Of a DNA stretch of 64,000 bases, positions 40,030 to 47,992 are shown piece after piece; the stretch's first letter is position 1; every line of letters starts with the position of its first letter. The position numbers were made by a program, and so were the translations under genes. Below the pieces are notes generated by a model, which had not been told where the DNA came from, searched no databases, and saw nothing but the letters and a program-made list of their open reading frames with translations. Source of the DNA: CAWAPD01 sp963783865 (GTDB taxonomy: Bacteria; Actinomycetota; Thermoleophilia; UBA2241); contig CAWAPD010000004.1 of assembly GCA_963783865.1 (NCBI GenBank), positions 124,001 to 188,000 on the forward strand. Direction: 5' to 3'.

Positions 40030-41686
40030 CGACCCAGCGTTGCGCGACGCCATCAGGCTGAGGCTCCGGGACTTCGACCGGGAACGCTTCGGGGAACGCC
40101 TCTGGCGACGCGACCCGACGCTGTGGAAGAGCGACCCCGACCACCAGCGCATCATCGCCGACGCGCTCGGTTGGCTCGACGTGGCCGAGGGGATGCAGAC
40201 CAAGGCCGGCGACCTCGCCGGCTTCGCCGGCGAGGTCGCCTCCGAGGGCTTCACGCACGCCGTGCTGCTGGGGATGGGCGGTTCCAGCCTTGCCCCCGAG
40301 GTGTTGCGCGCGACGTTCGGGGTGCGCGACGGCTATCCCGACCTCGTGATCTGCGACTCGACCGACCCGCAGGCGGTGCGCTCGATCCAGGCGGGGCTCG
40401 ACCTCGAGAAGACCCTCTTCATCGTCTCCAGCAAGTCGGGCGGCACCACCGAGACGGCCTCGTTCCACGCCTACTTCTACGACGCCGTGCGGCGCGCCGC
40501 CGGCGACCGGGCGGGGCGGCAGTTCATCGCCATCACCGACCCCGGCACCTCGCTGCACGACGACGCGCTGGCGCAGAACTTCCGGGCCGTGTTCCTCAAC
40601 CCGCCCGACATCGGCGGCCGGTACTCGGCCCTGTCGTACTTCGGCCTCGTCCCGGCCGCCCTGACCGGCCTCGACGTCGCCGCCCTGCTCGACCGCGCGC
40701 GCCAGGTCGCCGGCCAGTGCGGCCCCGGCGTGCCGCCGCACGAGAACCCGGCCGTCAAGCTCGGGGCCGCCCTCGGCGAGCTGGCGCGCGGCGGCCGCGA
40801 CAAGGTCACCTTCGCGCTCTCGCCGTCGCTCGCGTCGCTCGGCGCCTGGCTCGAGCAGCTGCTGGCCGAGAGCACCGGCAAGGAGGGCGTCGGCCTGGTC
40901 CCGGTCGACGGCGAGTCGCTGGGCGCGCCCGAGGTCTACGGCGACGACCGCGTCTTCGTGTACCTGCACCTGTCGGGCGAGCACGACGCCCGCCAGAAGG
41001 AGGCGCTGCACGCCATCGCCGACGGCCACCCGACGATGACGATCGACGTGGGCGAGTTGCTCGACCTTGGCGGCGAGTTCCTGCGCTGGGAGATCGCCAC
41101 GGCGGCCGCCGGGGCCGTGCTGGGGATCGACCCCTTCGACCAGCCCAACGTGCAGGAAAGCAAGGACAACACGAAACGGCTGTTGAACGCGTTCGTGGCC
41201 GAGGGGCGGCTGCCGGCGTCCGACGGCGACGCCTCGGTGTTCATCGGCGACCAGGGCCTGGAGCAGGCCGTCCAGCGGCTGCTCGACAGCCTCGGCGCCG
41301 GCGACTACTTCGCGCTGCAGGCGTACCTGCCGCGCACCGAGCAGGCGCACCGCATCCTGCAGGGGATCCGCATGCTGGTGCGCGACCGCCGCCGCGTGGC
41401 CACGGCGCTCGGCTACGGGCCGCGGTTCCTGCACTCCACGGGGCAGCTCCACAAGGGCGGCGCCGCCAACGGCGTGTTCCTGCAGCTCACCTGCGGCGAC
41501 CCCGGCGGCGATCTCGAGATCCCCGACGCGCCGTACACCTTCGGCGTGCTCAAGCGGGCCCAGGCCCTGGGGGACCTCGAGGCGCTGCGCTCGCGCGACC
41601 GGCGTGTGCTCCACGTCGATCTGGGGAAGGACCCGCTGCCGGGACTGACCGCCCTCGGCGGCACGATGGCGCAGCTGCTGCGATGA
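40022..41686 (+). CDS. pgi: glucose-6-phosphate isomerase
   Basis: 554 residues from a GTG that lies inside the end of tal, with AGGAGGG upstream. It interconverts glucose 6-phosphate and fructose 6-phosphate. The SIS-domain marks are LLGMGGSSLAPEVL, VSSKSGGTTET (phosphate loop), NVQESKDNTKRLL and HSTGQLHKGGAANGVFLQL. The sequence type is that of the isomerase half of bifunctional transaldolase/isomerase proteins. The tal-pgi overlap is probably the split form of that fusion. A perfect 15-bp inverted repeat is embedded at 40208-40240 and a long hairpin follows the stop. Confidence 0.93.
   Translation: MPNDPALRDAIRLRLRDFDRERFGERLWRRDPTLWKSDPDHQRIIADALGWLDVAEGMQTKAGDLAGFAGEVASEGFTHAVLLGMGGSSLAPEVLRATFGVRDGYPDLVICDSTDPQAVRSIQAGLDLEKTLFIVSSKSGGTTETASFHAYFYDAVRRAAGDRAGRQFIAITDPGTSLHDDALAQNFRAVFLNPPDIGGRYSALSYFGLVPAALTGLDVAALLDRARQVAGQCGPGVPPHENPAVKLGAALGELARGGRDKVTFALSPSLASLGAWLEQLLAESTGKEGVGLVPVDGESLGAPEVYGDDRVFVYLHLSGEHDARQKEALHAIADGHPTMTIDVGELLDLGGEFLRWEIATAAAGAVLGIDPFDQPNVQESKDNTKRLLNAFVAEGRLPASDGDASVFIGDQGLEQAVQRLLDSLGAGDYFALQAYLPRTEQAHRILQGIRMLVRDRRRVATALGYGPRFLHSTGQLHKGGAANGVFLQLTCGDPGGDLEIPDAPYTFGVLKRAQALGDLEALRSRDRRVLHVDLGKDPLPGLTALGGTMAQLLR
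40208..40240. repeat. perfect inverted repeat inside pgi (15-bp arms, 3-nt spacer)
   Basis: Bases 40208-40222 pair exactly with 40226-40240 around TTC. It encodes GDLAGFAGEVA near the N-terminus. Confidence 0.88.
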
Positions 41687-41690
41687 CGGC

Positions 41691-41730
41691 GAGGCGGCGG
41701 CGCGGCCCTGGGGGGCCGCGCCGCCGCCTC
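41691..41730 (+). terminator. terminator-like hairpin between pgi and gnd (17-bp stem, 6-nt loop)
   Basis: Bases 41691-41707 pair perfectly with 41714-41730 around CTGGGG, four bases past the pgi stop. No T-run. gnd starts 20 bases later, so it may modulate rather than end transcription. Confidence 0.6.
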
Positions 41731-41750
41731 TGAGACGACTGGGAGGCACG

Positions 41751-42665
41751 ATGGAACTGGCGATGGTCGGACTGGGCAGGATGGGCGGCAACATGGCGCG
41801 GCGCCTCCTGCGCGGAGGGCACCGGGTCGTCGTGTGGAACCGCACGCACGCCAAGGCGCAGGAGCTGGAGGGCGAGGGCGCCGAGGCGGTCGAGCGGCTC
41901 GAGGACGTGCCGGGCAAGCTCACGGCTCCCCGGGTGATCTGGGTGATGCTTCCCTACGGCGAGCCCACCGACGAGGCCATCGACGCGCTCGTCCCGCACC
42001 TCGCGAAGGGCGACATCGTGATCGACGGCGGCAACTCTCCGTTCCAGCACGACGTCGAGCGCGGCGCGCGCCTCGAGAAGATCGGCCTGCGCTACCTCGA
42101 CGCCGGTACCAGCGGCGGGGTGTGGGGCCTGGACGTCGGCTACTGCCTGATGGTCGGCGGCGACCGCGGCGCCTTCGAGGTCGTCGAACCGGCGCTCGCT
42201 ACGCTCGCGCCCCCCGGTCACGGCTACGAGTACTGCGGCGGCTACGGCGCCGGCCACTTCGTGAAGATGGTCCACAACGGCGTGGAGTACGGCATGATGC
42301 AGGCCTACGGCGAGGGCTTCGAGCTCCTCAAGGAGAGCGGCTACGACCTCGACCTGGCGGCCATCGCCGATCTGTGGAACCAGGGCAGCGTGGTGCGCTC
42401 GTGGCTGCTCGAGCTGGCCGCCGACGCCTTCAGGAAGGACCCGGGCCTCGAGGCCATCACCGGCTACGTCGAAGACACCGGCGAGGGCCGCTGGACCGTG
42501 CAGCAGGCGATCGAGCGCGGCGTGCCCATGCCGGTGATCACGATGTCGCTGTTCACCCGCTTCCGCTCGCGCCAGACCGACTCGTTCTCGGCCAAGGTCC
42601 TGGCCGCCCTGCGCAACGAGTTCGGCGGCCACGCGGTGCACGCCGCCGGCGAGGACGCGAGCTGA
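41751..42665 (+). CDS. gnd: 6-phosphogluconate dehydrogenase, decarboxylating (short form)
   Basis: 304 residues, the short class of the enzyme (the classical form has about 470). It oxidises 6-phosphogluconate to ribulose 5-phosphate and CO2. The Rossmann motif is MVGLGRMGGNMARRLL, followed by VVVWNRT, where Asn-Arg-Thr after the second strand favours NADP. Substrate residues include VIDGGNSPFQHD, DAGTSGGVWGLDVGYCLMVGGD and the catalytic KMVHNGVEYGMMQAYGEGFELL. It lies between pgi and zwf. GGGAGGC precedes the ATG. Confidence 0.94.
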   Translation: MELAMVGLGRMGGNMARRLLRGGHRVVVWNRTHAKAQELEGEGAEAVERLEDVPGKLTAPRVIWVMLPYGEPTDEAIDALVPHLAKGDIVIDGGNSPFQHDVERGARLEKIGLRYLDAGTSGGVWGLDVGYCLMVGGDRGAFEVVEPALATLAPPGHGYEYCGGYGAGHFVKMVHNGVEYGMMQAYGEGFELLKESGYDLDLAAIADLWNQGSVVRSWLLELAADAFRKDPGLEAITGYVEDTGEGRWTVQQAIERGVPMPVITMSLFTRFRSRQTDSFSAKVLAALRNEFGGHAVHAAGEDAS

Positions 42666-42698
42666 CGCCGGGCGGGCCGGCGGCGGGGTGAGTTGACG

Positions 42699-44357
42699 AT
42701 GGACGCCATCGGCTACGACGAGCCCTACGACGTCACGGAGCGACTGCCGGGCACGTGCCCGGTGGTTTCGCCGCTGCAGATCGAGGAGCGCCCGGACCCT
42801 TGCACCGTCGTCGTGTTCGGGGTGACCGGGGACCTGGCTCATCGCAAGCTGGTGCCCGCCCTCTACGACCTGTCGTGCCACAAGGCCCTGCCCCAGCACG
42901 TCGCGATCGTCGGGTTCGGTCGCAAGCACATGACCGACGAGGAGTTCCGCGCCCTCGCCGAGGAGGCGGTCGACGACGCCTTCGGGCGTGGCTCGGCGGC
43001 GACCGACCCCTGCAGCGACCTGTTGCAGACGGCGCGCTACGTGACCAGCGACTTCAACGACCCGGGCGGATACAAGGCGCTCGCCGAGCTGCTCGACCGG
43101 ATCGACCGCGAACGGAGCACCGGCGGCAACCGCATCTTCTACCTGGCGACGCCGCCGAGCCTGTTCCCTCTGATCGTGATGCAGCTTGGCGCCGCCGGAC
43201 TGAGCGAGGGCGGCGTCTTCCGCAAGGACGCCGGCGGCGCCGGCGAGGCCCCGGCCACCGCCGACCGCGGCTGGTCGCGGGTCGTGATCGAGAAGCCGTT
43301 CGGGCACGACCTCGAGAGCGCCCAGGAGCTCAACCGGGTGGTGCGCGGCGCGTTCGCCGAGGAGCAGATCTACCGCATCGACCACTACCTGGCCAAGGAG
43401 ACGGTGCAGAACCTGCTGGTGTTCCGCTTCGCCAACGGCATCTTCGAGCCGGTCTGGAACCGGCGCTACGTGGACCACGTGCAGATCACCGCCGCCGAGA
43501 CGCTCGGCGTCGAGCACCGCGGCGCCTACTACGAAGAGGCCGGCGCGCTGCGGGACATGATCCAGAACCACCTGCTCCAGCTGCTGGCGCTCACCGCCAT
43601 GGAGCCGCCGGTGGCCTTCTCGGCCGACGCCGTGCGCGACGAGAAGGCGAAGGCGCTGCGCGCCATCCGGCCCATCCCCATCGAGCGGGTCGACCAGAAC
43701 GCGGTGCGCGGCCAGTACGTCGACGGCACCGTCGAAGGCCGGTCGGTGCCGGGCTACCGCCAGGAGGACCGCGTATCGCCGGCGTCGGCCACCGAGACGT
43801 TCGCCGCGGTGAGGTTCCTGATCGACAACTGGCGCTGGCAGGGCGTGCCGTTCTACCTGCGCACCGGCAAGCGCATGGCGCAGCACCTGACCGAGATCGC
43901 GATCGAGTTCAAGCGGCCGCCGTTCCTGCTGTTCAAAGACGCCGACGTGCCCGGCGACCGGGTGCCGCCGAACCGGCTCGTGATGCACATCCAGCCCGAC
44001 GAGGGCATGACCCTGCGGATCGAGGCGAAGGTGCCGGGGCCCGAGATCCGCCTGCAACCGGTCGAGATGGATTTCAACTACGGCTCGCTGCTGAACGAGC
44101 TGCCGTTCAGCGCCTACGAGACGCTGCTGCTCGACTGCATGACCGGCGACCAGACGCTGTTCAACCGCGACGACCAGGTCGAGCAGGCGTGGCGGGTGGT
44201 CACGCCGATCCTCCAGGCCTGGCAGCACGTGCCCGAGCGCGGGGTCATGGTCTACGAGGCCGGAACTTGGGGACCAGAGGCGGCCGACACGCTGATCGCC
44301 CAGGACGGGCACGCGTGGCGGCGCCCGCCGGCCGCAGGCGGGGCGGGCGCCGCGTGA
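42699..44357 (+). CDS. zwf: glucose-6-phosphate dehydrogenase
   Basis: 552 residues from ATG 42699 (a TTG two codons earlier is less well placed relative to GGGGTGAG). It makes 6-phosphogluconolactone and reduces NADP. Motifs are VVFGVTGDLAHRKLVPALYDL (dinucleotide), VVIEKPFGHDLESAQELNR, the substrate signature RIDHYLAKETVQNLL (catalytic His) and IQNHLLQLLALTAMEPP. Compared with common proteins there is an insert after VFRKDAGGAGEAPATADRG. It lies between gnd and the lactonase gene, completing the oxidative branch. Confidence 0.96.
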   Translation: MDAIGYDEPYDVTERLPGTCPVVSPLQIEERPDPCTVVVFGVTGDLAHRKLVPALYDLSCHKALPQHVAIVGFGRKHMTDEEFRALAEEAVDDAFGRGSAATDPCSDLLQTARYVTSDFNDPGGYKALAELLDRIDRERSTGGNRIFYLATPPSLFPLIVMQLGAAGLSEGGVFRKDAGGAGEAPATADRGWSRVVIEKPFGHDLESAQELNRVVRGAFAEEQIYRIDHYLAKETVQNLLVFRFANGIFEPVWNRRYVDHVQITAAETLGVEHRGAYYEEAGALRDMIQNHLLQLLALTAMEPPVAFSADAVRDEKAKALRAIRPIPIERVDQNAVRGQYVDGTVEGRSVPGYRQEDRVSPASATETFAAVRFLIDNWRWQGVPFYLRTGKRMAQHLTEIAIEFKRPPFLLFKDADVPGDRVPPNRLVMHIQPDEGMTLRIEAKVPGPEIRLQPVEMDFNYGSLLNELPFSAYETLLLDCMTGDQTLFNRDDQVEQAWRVVTPILQAWQHVPERGVMVYEAGTWGPEAADTLIAQDGHAWRRPPAAGGAGAA

Positions 44358-44376
44358 GCGCTGGTCTGGAGGGGCC

Positions 44377-45126
44377 GTGATCGAGATCCTGGCCGACTAC
44401 GAGGCGGTCGCTTTGCGAGGCGCGGAGCTGTTCGCACTGGCGGCGCAGGAGGCGGCGGCGGCGCGCGGCGCCTTCGCCGCCGCCTTGAGCGGCGGCGAGA
44501 CGCCGCGCGCCCTCTACCGGGCCCTGGCGCGGCAGCAGTTCGCCCAGAAGGTCCCGTGGCGCCGCGTGCACCTGTACTGGGGCGACGAGCGCTGCGTGCC
44601 GCCCGACGATCCGGCGAGCAACTACCGCATGGCGCACGAGGCCGTCATCAGCCACGTGCCGATCCCGCCCGAGAACGTGCACCGCATGCGCGGCGAGGAC
44701 GAGCCGCAGGAGGCGGCGCGCGCCTACGAGCAGGAACTCCTGCGCCCTCCGGCGCGCGCCCCGCACGCCGCCGCCGACCACCCGGTCTTCGACCTGGTGC
44801 TGCTCGGTTTGGGCGCCGACGGCCACACAGCTTCGCTGTTCCCGCGCACGGCCGCCTTGGGCGACGAGGAGCACCTCGTGGTGGTCAACGAGGGCGAGGG
44901 CACCGGTCCGCGGCTGACCGTGACGCTGCCGGTCATCAATGCGGCGCGGCGGGTGACGTTCGTCGTCACCGGCGCCGCCAAGGCCGGCATGGTGGCCGAG
45001 GTGCTCGAAGGCCTCGAGATCCCTGACGCCCTGCCGGCGCAGGCGGTCCACCCGGAGCGTGGGTCGCTCGTCTGGCTGCTCGACCGGGCGGCGGCCGGCG
45101 AGCTCAGCCCGGCCTTGCGGGGCTGA
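44377..45126 (+). CDS. pgl: 6-phosphogluconolactonase
   Basis: 249 residues from a GTG, with GGAGGGG upstream. It hydrolyses the lactone made by Zwf. It has the SugarP-isomerase-like fold signature: FAAALSGGETPRALYRAL, VHLYWGDERCVPPDDPASNYRMA and DLVLLGLGADGHTASLFP. It is the last gene of the pentose phosphate cluster; a reversed gene follows. Confidence 0.95.
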   Translation: MIEILADYEAVALRGAELFALAAQEAAAARGAFAAALSGGETPRALYRALARQQFAQKVPWRRVHLYWGDERCVPPDDPASNYRMAHEAVISHVPIPPENVHRMRGEDEPQEAARAYEQELLRPPARAPHAAADHPVFDLVLLGLGADGHTASLFPRTAALGDEEHLVVVNEGEGTGPRLTVTLPVINAARRVTFVVTGAAKAGMVAEVLEGLEIPDALPAQAVHPERGSLVWLLDRAAAGELSPALRG

Positions 45127-45181
45127 GCGCCTCAAGGACGGCGCGACCGGTCGGAAGCCCTCCGGGAGGCGCCCTCTCGAG

Positions 45182-45706
45182 CTAGGGAAGCAGCACCACG
45201 ACTGCGGCTTCGCCCTGGACCGGGTATGACTCCGCGACCGCGCCGTCGTAGGTGACCGCCACCCTCGCGCCGGCCAGGTCCTCGTCGATCACCGGCGGGT
45301 CGATCGCCCGCAAGGCGCCGGTCTCGTCGAGGCGGAACCACCGGGTCGATGGGGTGATCGCCGCGAGGCCGCGGTCGCAGGTCACGCCGGTCCTGCCGTA
45401 CACCAGGATCGCCCCCAGGCGATCGGCTGTGCCTGGAGTGATCGAGGCGACCACTCCGCAGAGGTCGTAGCCGCCGGGGTTCGGGACGACCGGCGCCTCG
45501 GGCAAGTCGAGTGGCGGCCCGACTGGGCTGGCGACGATCGGCGGTGTGGCGGACAGCGTCGGACCAGGTACGGGAGGGAGCGCGTCGCCCGGGCTCGCCG
45601 GCTCGCCGGTGACGGCGGCGGCCGCGACCGCGGCCGCCGCCAGGGCGACCAGGGCGATCGCGACGACTACCACGAGGCGTCTGGCGGTCTGTGGCGGTCT
45701 GGTCAT
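45182..45706 (-). CDS. membrane-anchored or secreted protein, unknown function
   Basis: 174 residues from ATG 45706 with AGGAGG upstream. An N-terminal membrane helix or uncleaved signal (about 10-32) is followed by a Pro-rich linker and an extracytoplasmic domain of about 100 residues with two cysteines (YDLCGVVASI and TCDRGLAAI). The pattern of short beta-strands (AILVYGRTG, ARVAVTYDGAVAESYPVQGEAAVVVLLP) resembles a small OB- or beta-barrel fold, as in proteins that bind a ligand outside the cell. I recognise no family. It is divergent from the RNase P RNA gene, whose promoter lies 100 bases away. Confidence 0.65.
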   Translation of the reverse strand: MTRPPQTARRLVVVVAIALVALAAAAVAAAAVTGEPASPGDALPPVPGPTLSATPPIVASPVGPPLDLPEAPVVPNPGGYDLCGVVASITPGTADRLGAILVYGRTGVTCDRGLAAITPSTRWFRLDETGALRAIDPPVIDEDLAGARVAVTYDGAVAESYPVQGEAAVVVLLP

Positions 45707-45800
45707 CGAGGCGCCTCCTGGGTCGTCTGGTAGAAGCGGGTCTGGAGCGAAGACGCGCGCCGGCGCGCGCGGGTTCGCGTGTCTGGACCAGGCGTGCCGG

Positions 45801-45809
45801 TGGTACACT
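45801..45809 (+). promoter_or_regulatory. extended -10 promoter of RNase P RNA (TGGTACACT)
   Basis: TGG followed by TACACT ends seven bases before the predicted 5' end of the RNA, exactly the spacing expected for a transcription start at 45816. No clear -35. Confidence 0.6.
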
Positions 45810-45815
45810 CGGCGT

Positions 45816-46192
45816 GCAAGCCGGGTGGCCGCGTCGGGGCCGCGTCGGCCGTCTCTTCGGAGCGGGCGAGGCTCCCCGTCGAGGAAAGTCCGGACACCGC
45901 AGAGCAGGGCGCTGGCTAACGGCCAGGCGGCGAAAGCCGACGGAAAGCGCAACAGAGAGCAGACCGCCAACGGCCCCTTCGGGGGTGCGGGCAAGGGTGA
46001 AACGGTGAGGTAAGAGCTCACCAGCGGTCTGGAGACAGGCCGGCTCGGCAAGCCCCGCCCGGTGCAAGACCAAATAGGGAGACGTTCGAGGGTCGCTCGC
46101 CCGAGTCTCCGGGTCTCGGTCGCTTGAGCCTCGCGGCAACGCGAGGCCGAGATGGATGGCCACCCACGACAGGATCCGGCTTACAGGCTTGC
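45816..46192 (+). ncRNA. rnpB: RNase P RNA, bacterial class A
   Basis: This is the catalytic RNA that trims tRNA 5' ends. The conserved blocks are all present and in order: GAGGAAAGTCCGGACACC, ACAGAGAGCAGACCGCC, GGTAAGAGCTCACCAGC, CAAGACCAAATAGGGAGACG and ACGACAGGATCCGGCTTACAG. The ends GCAAGCC (45816) and GGCTTGC (to 46192) pair as helix P1. The length of about 377 bases is normal for class A. A promoter lies just upstream and a strong terminator just downstream. The ends are set by the P1 pairing and may be off by a few bases. Confidence 0.96.
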
Positions 46193-46196
46193 TACC

Positions 46197-46231
46197 GAAA
46201 GCCCCGCCGCTCAGCTGACGGCGGGGCTTTC
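46197..46231 (+). terminator. terminator of RNase P RNA (13-bp stem, 9-nt loop)
   Basis: GAAAGCCCCGCCG pairs perfectly with CGGCGGGGCTTTC around CTCAGCTGA, starting four bases after the RNA. The A/T base of the stem acts as the U-rich end. Confidence 0.8.
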
Positions 46232-46288
46232 CATATGCTGAACTGGGCCAACGTCGTGTCGGACGGCCTCCAAGGGTAGGTTGTCGGC

Positions 46289-46789
46289 ATGGTCACCAGT
46301 GACGAGATCGTCGCCGCCCTCGACTTGGCCCCGCACCCCGAGGGCGGGTTCTTCCGTGAGACCTACCGTGCCGAGGCCGAGGTCGCCACCCCGCGCGGCC
46401 CGCGGCCGGTGGCGACCGCCGTCCTCTTCCTGGTCACGGCCGGTCGCCCGAGCCGCTTCCACCGCCTGGCCAGCGACGAGCTGTGGTGCTTCCACGCGGG
46501 AGCGCCGCTCGAGCTGATCACGCTGCTGCCCGACGGGAGCGCCGAGACGGTGCTGCTGGCCGGCGAACGCCTGGGTTCGGCGGTCGACGAGCCCAGTCCG
46601 CAGGCGATCGTGGAGGCCGGCGTCTGGCAGGCGGCGAGGGTCGTCGCGGGGAGCGGAGGCGGGGACTGGAGCCTCGTCTCGTGCATCGTCACGCCGGGGT
46701 TCGACTACGCCGACTTCGAGCTCGGCGATCGCGAGAGTCTGGCGTTCACCTACCCCGACCAGGCGGCCGAGGTCGCCGCCCTCACCTAG
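46289..46789 (+). CDS. DUF985/Cupin_5 family protein
   Basis: 166 residues. The N-terminus LDLAPHPEGGFFRETYRA and the core FHRLASDELWCFHAGAPLELITLLPDG are typical of the DUF985 cupins, as is the end CIVTPGFDYADFELGDRESL. Some members resemble sugar epimerases, but no reaction is established. It stands alone between rnpB and a convergent gene, and a hairpin separates the two 3' ends. Confidence 0.9.
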   Translation: MVTSDEIVAALDLAPHPEGGFFRETYRAEAEVATPRGPRPVATAVLFLVTAGRPSRFHRLASDELWCFHAGAPLELITLLPDGSAETVLLAGERLGSAVDEPSPQAIVEAGVWQAARVVAGSGGGDWSLVSCIVTPGFDYADFELGDRESLAFTYPDQAAEVAALT

Positions 46790-46806
46790 CCCCGGATCCC
46801 GGGTCC

Positions 46807-46831
46807 GGCGGCGCCGCGCAGCGGCGCCGCC
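46807..46831. terminator. terminator-like hairpin between convergent genes (11-bp stem, 3-nt loop)
   Basis: Bases 46807-46817 pair perfectly with 46821-46831 around GCA, directly abutting the stop codon of the reversed gene at 46832. Confidence 0.6.
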
Positions 46832-47977
46832 TCACTTGAACGCGTCCGGGTCCTCGCGCAGGATCTCGTCCACGAGGCGGTGGTCGTTGACCTTCGTCAT
46901 ATGGTCGCCGTCGTAGAACTGGTCCGGGTCGCCCCCGAACGACTTGATGTCGTGGAAGTCGAAGAGCCGGAAGTCGTAGGTGGACTTCAGCGAATCCAGA
47001 TACGTGGTGGTCGCCTTGTAGGCCTGAGGCCAGCCGCGGTCCTGGACGGCGGCGAACGCCTTGGGCTGCATCGGCATGATCACCAGCACCGGGTCGACTC
47101 CGAGGTGGTTCAACAGCGACAGCGTCTTCTCGAAGTACTGCTTCGGCCGCTTGTTGATGTAGAAGCTGCCGGGCTTGCCGACGTCGCGGGTCTTCCAGCC
47201 GTAGATGGTGGTCTTGATGCCGAACGCGCGGGTCGCCGGCGTGTTGGGCTTGTCGGTGGCCAGGTGTCCGTCGGGCTGGAACTGCTGGAAGGCGTTGGCG
47301 GCCAGCGCCTGGGCGAGATGCGGGTCGGCGGCGTAGAGCTTCAGCTGCTGCTGGACGAGCTTGGGCGGGAAGGAGACGTTGAACCGCGGGTCGCGCAGCA
47401 GCGAGAGGGTCATCTCGTCCCAGGCGTGCAGGAAGCGCACGTGGACCAGCCACAGGACCCGGGGCTGGACCTTGGGGTACCGCTTGTGGAAGAAGTTGAG
47501 CCATGCCCACGCCTCTTCGGGGCGGCCGTTGCGCACGCCGGCGTTGAAGCCCTTGAGGCCGGTCTTATGCTGCAGGTAGGAGGGCTCGAAGCGCAGGCTT
47601 CGTGATCCCCCCAGGATGAGGAGCTTTGGCGTGTAGGGCAGCTTCTGCAGCAGGTCGGCCTTCTTGGTGAGCTGGTCGAGCACGCCGAGGTCGTGGGGAA
47701 GCGTGATCGAGGGGTCGGGCTTGGGCAGCGAGATGTCGGCCATCTTGCCGGCCGAGGCGAGCGTCGCGGAGGCCCGCGGCGTGGGTGACGACGAGCCGGA
47801 AGCCTGGGTCGTCGTGGCCTTCTTGCCGCACGAGACCGCCAGGGCGACGATGACGCCCACGAGCACGACCACGCCCGCCAGCGCCACCAGCCGGCGCACG
47901 AGGACACGCCGGCGGGCGCGGCGGCGCGCCTGCGCGACGCGCCGCCGCGCCCGGCTCCCGTCGATGGGGTCGGTCAT
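46832..47977 (-). CDS. SGNH-like secreted protein/possible lipoprotein, second gene of a tandem pair
   Basis: 381 residues. An Arg-rich start (about 1-30) precedes a membrane segment ending in LAVSC, a possible lipobox. After a Ser/Thr/Pro linker comes a domain of about 290 residues with LLILGGSRSLRFEPSYL (GGS nucleophile block, about 119-136) and a C-terminal FDFHDIKSFGGDPDQFYDGDHMT, where Asp-x-x-His could complete a triad. It is closely similar in layout to the next gene upstream (47993). Both recall the DltD-like proteins at 27558 and 31488 in their GGS and Asp/His blocks. A role in acylating or deacylating an envelope polymer is plausible but unproven. The gap to its partner is 15 bases. 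Confidence 0.7.
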   Translation of the reverse strand: MTDPIDGSRARRRVAQARRRARRRVLVRRLVALAGVVVLVGVIVALAVSCGKKATTTQASGSSSPTPRASATLASAGKMADISLPKPDPSITLPHDLGVLDQLTKKADLLQKLPYTPKLLILGGSRSLRFEPSYLQHKTGLKGFNAGVRNGRPEEAWAWLNFFHKRYPKVQPRVLWLVHVRFLHAWDEMTLSLLRDPRFNVSFPPKLVQQQLKLYAADPHLAQALAANAFQQFQPDGHLATDKPNTPATRAFGIKTTIYGWKTRDVGKPGSFYINKRPKQYFEKTLSLLNHLGVDPVLVIMPMQPKAFAAVQDRGWPQAYKATTTYLDSLKSTYDFRLFDFHDIKSFGGDPDQFYDGDHMTKVNDHRLVDEILREDPDAFK

Positions 47978-47992
47978 CTCAGTCCCTCGGTC

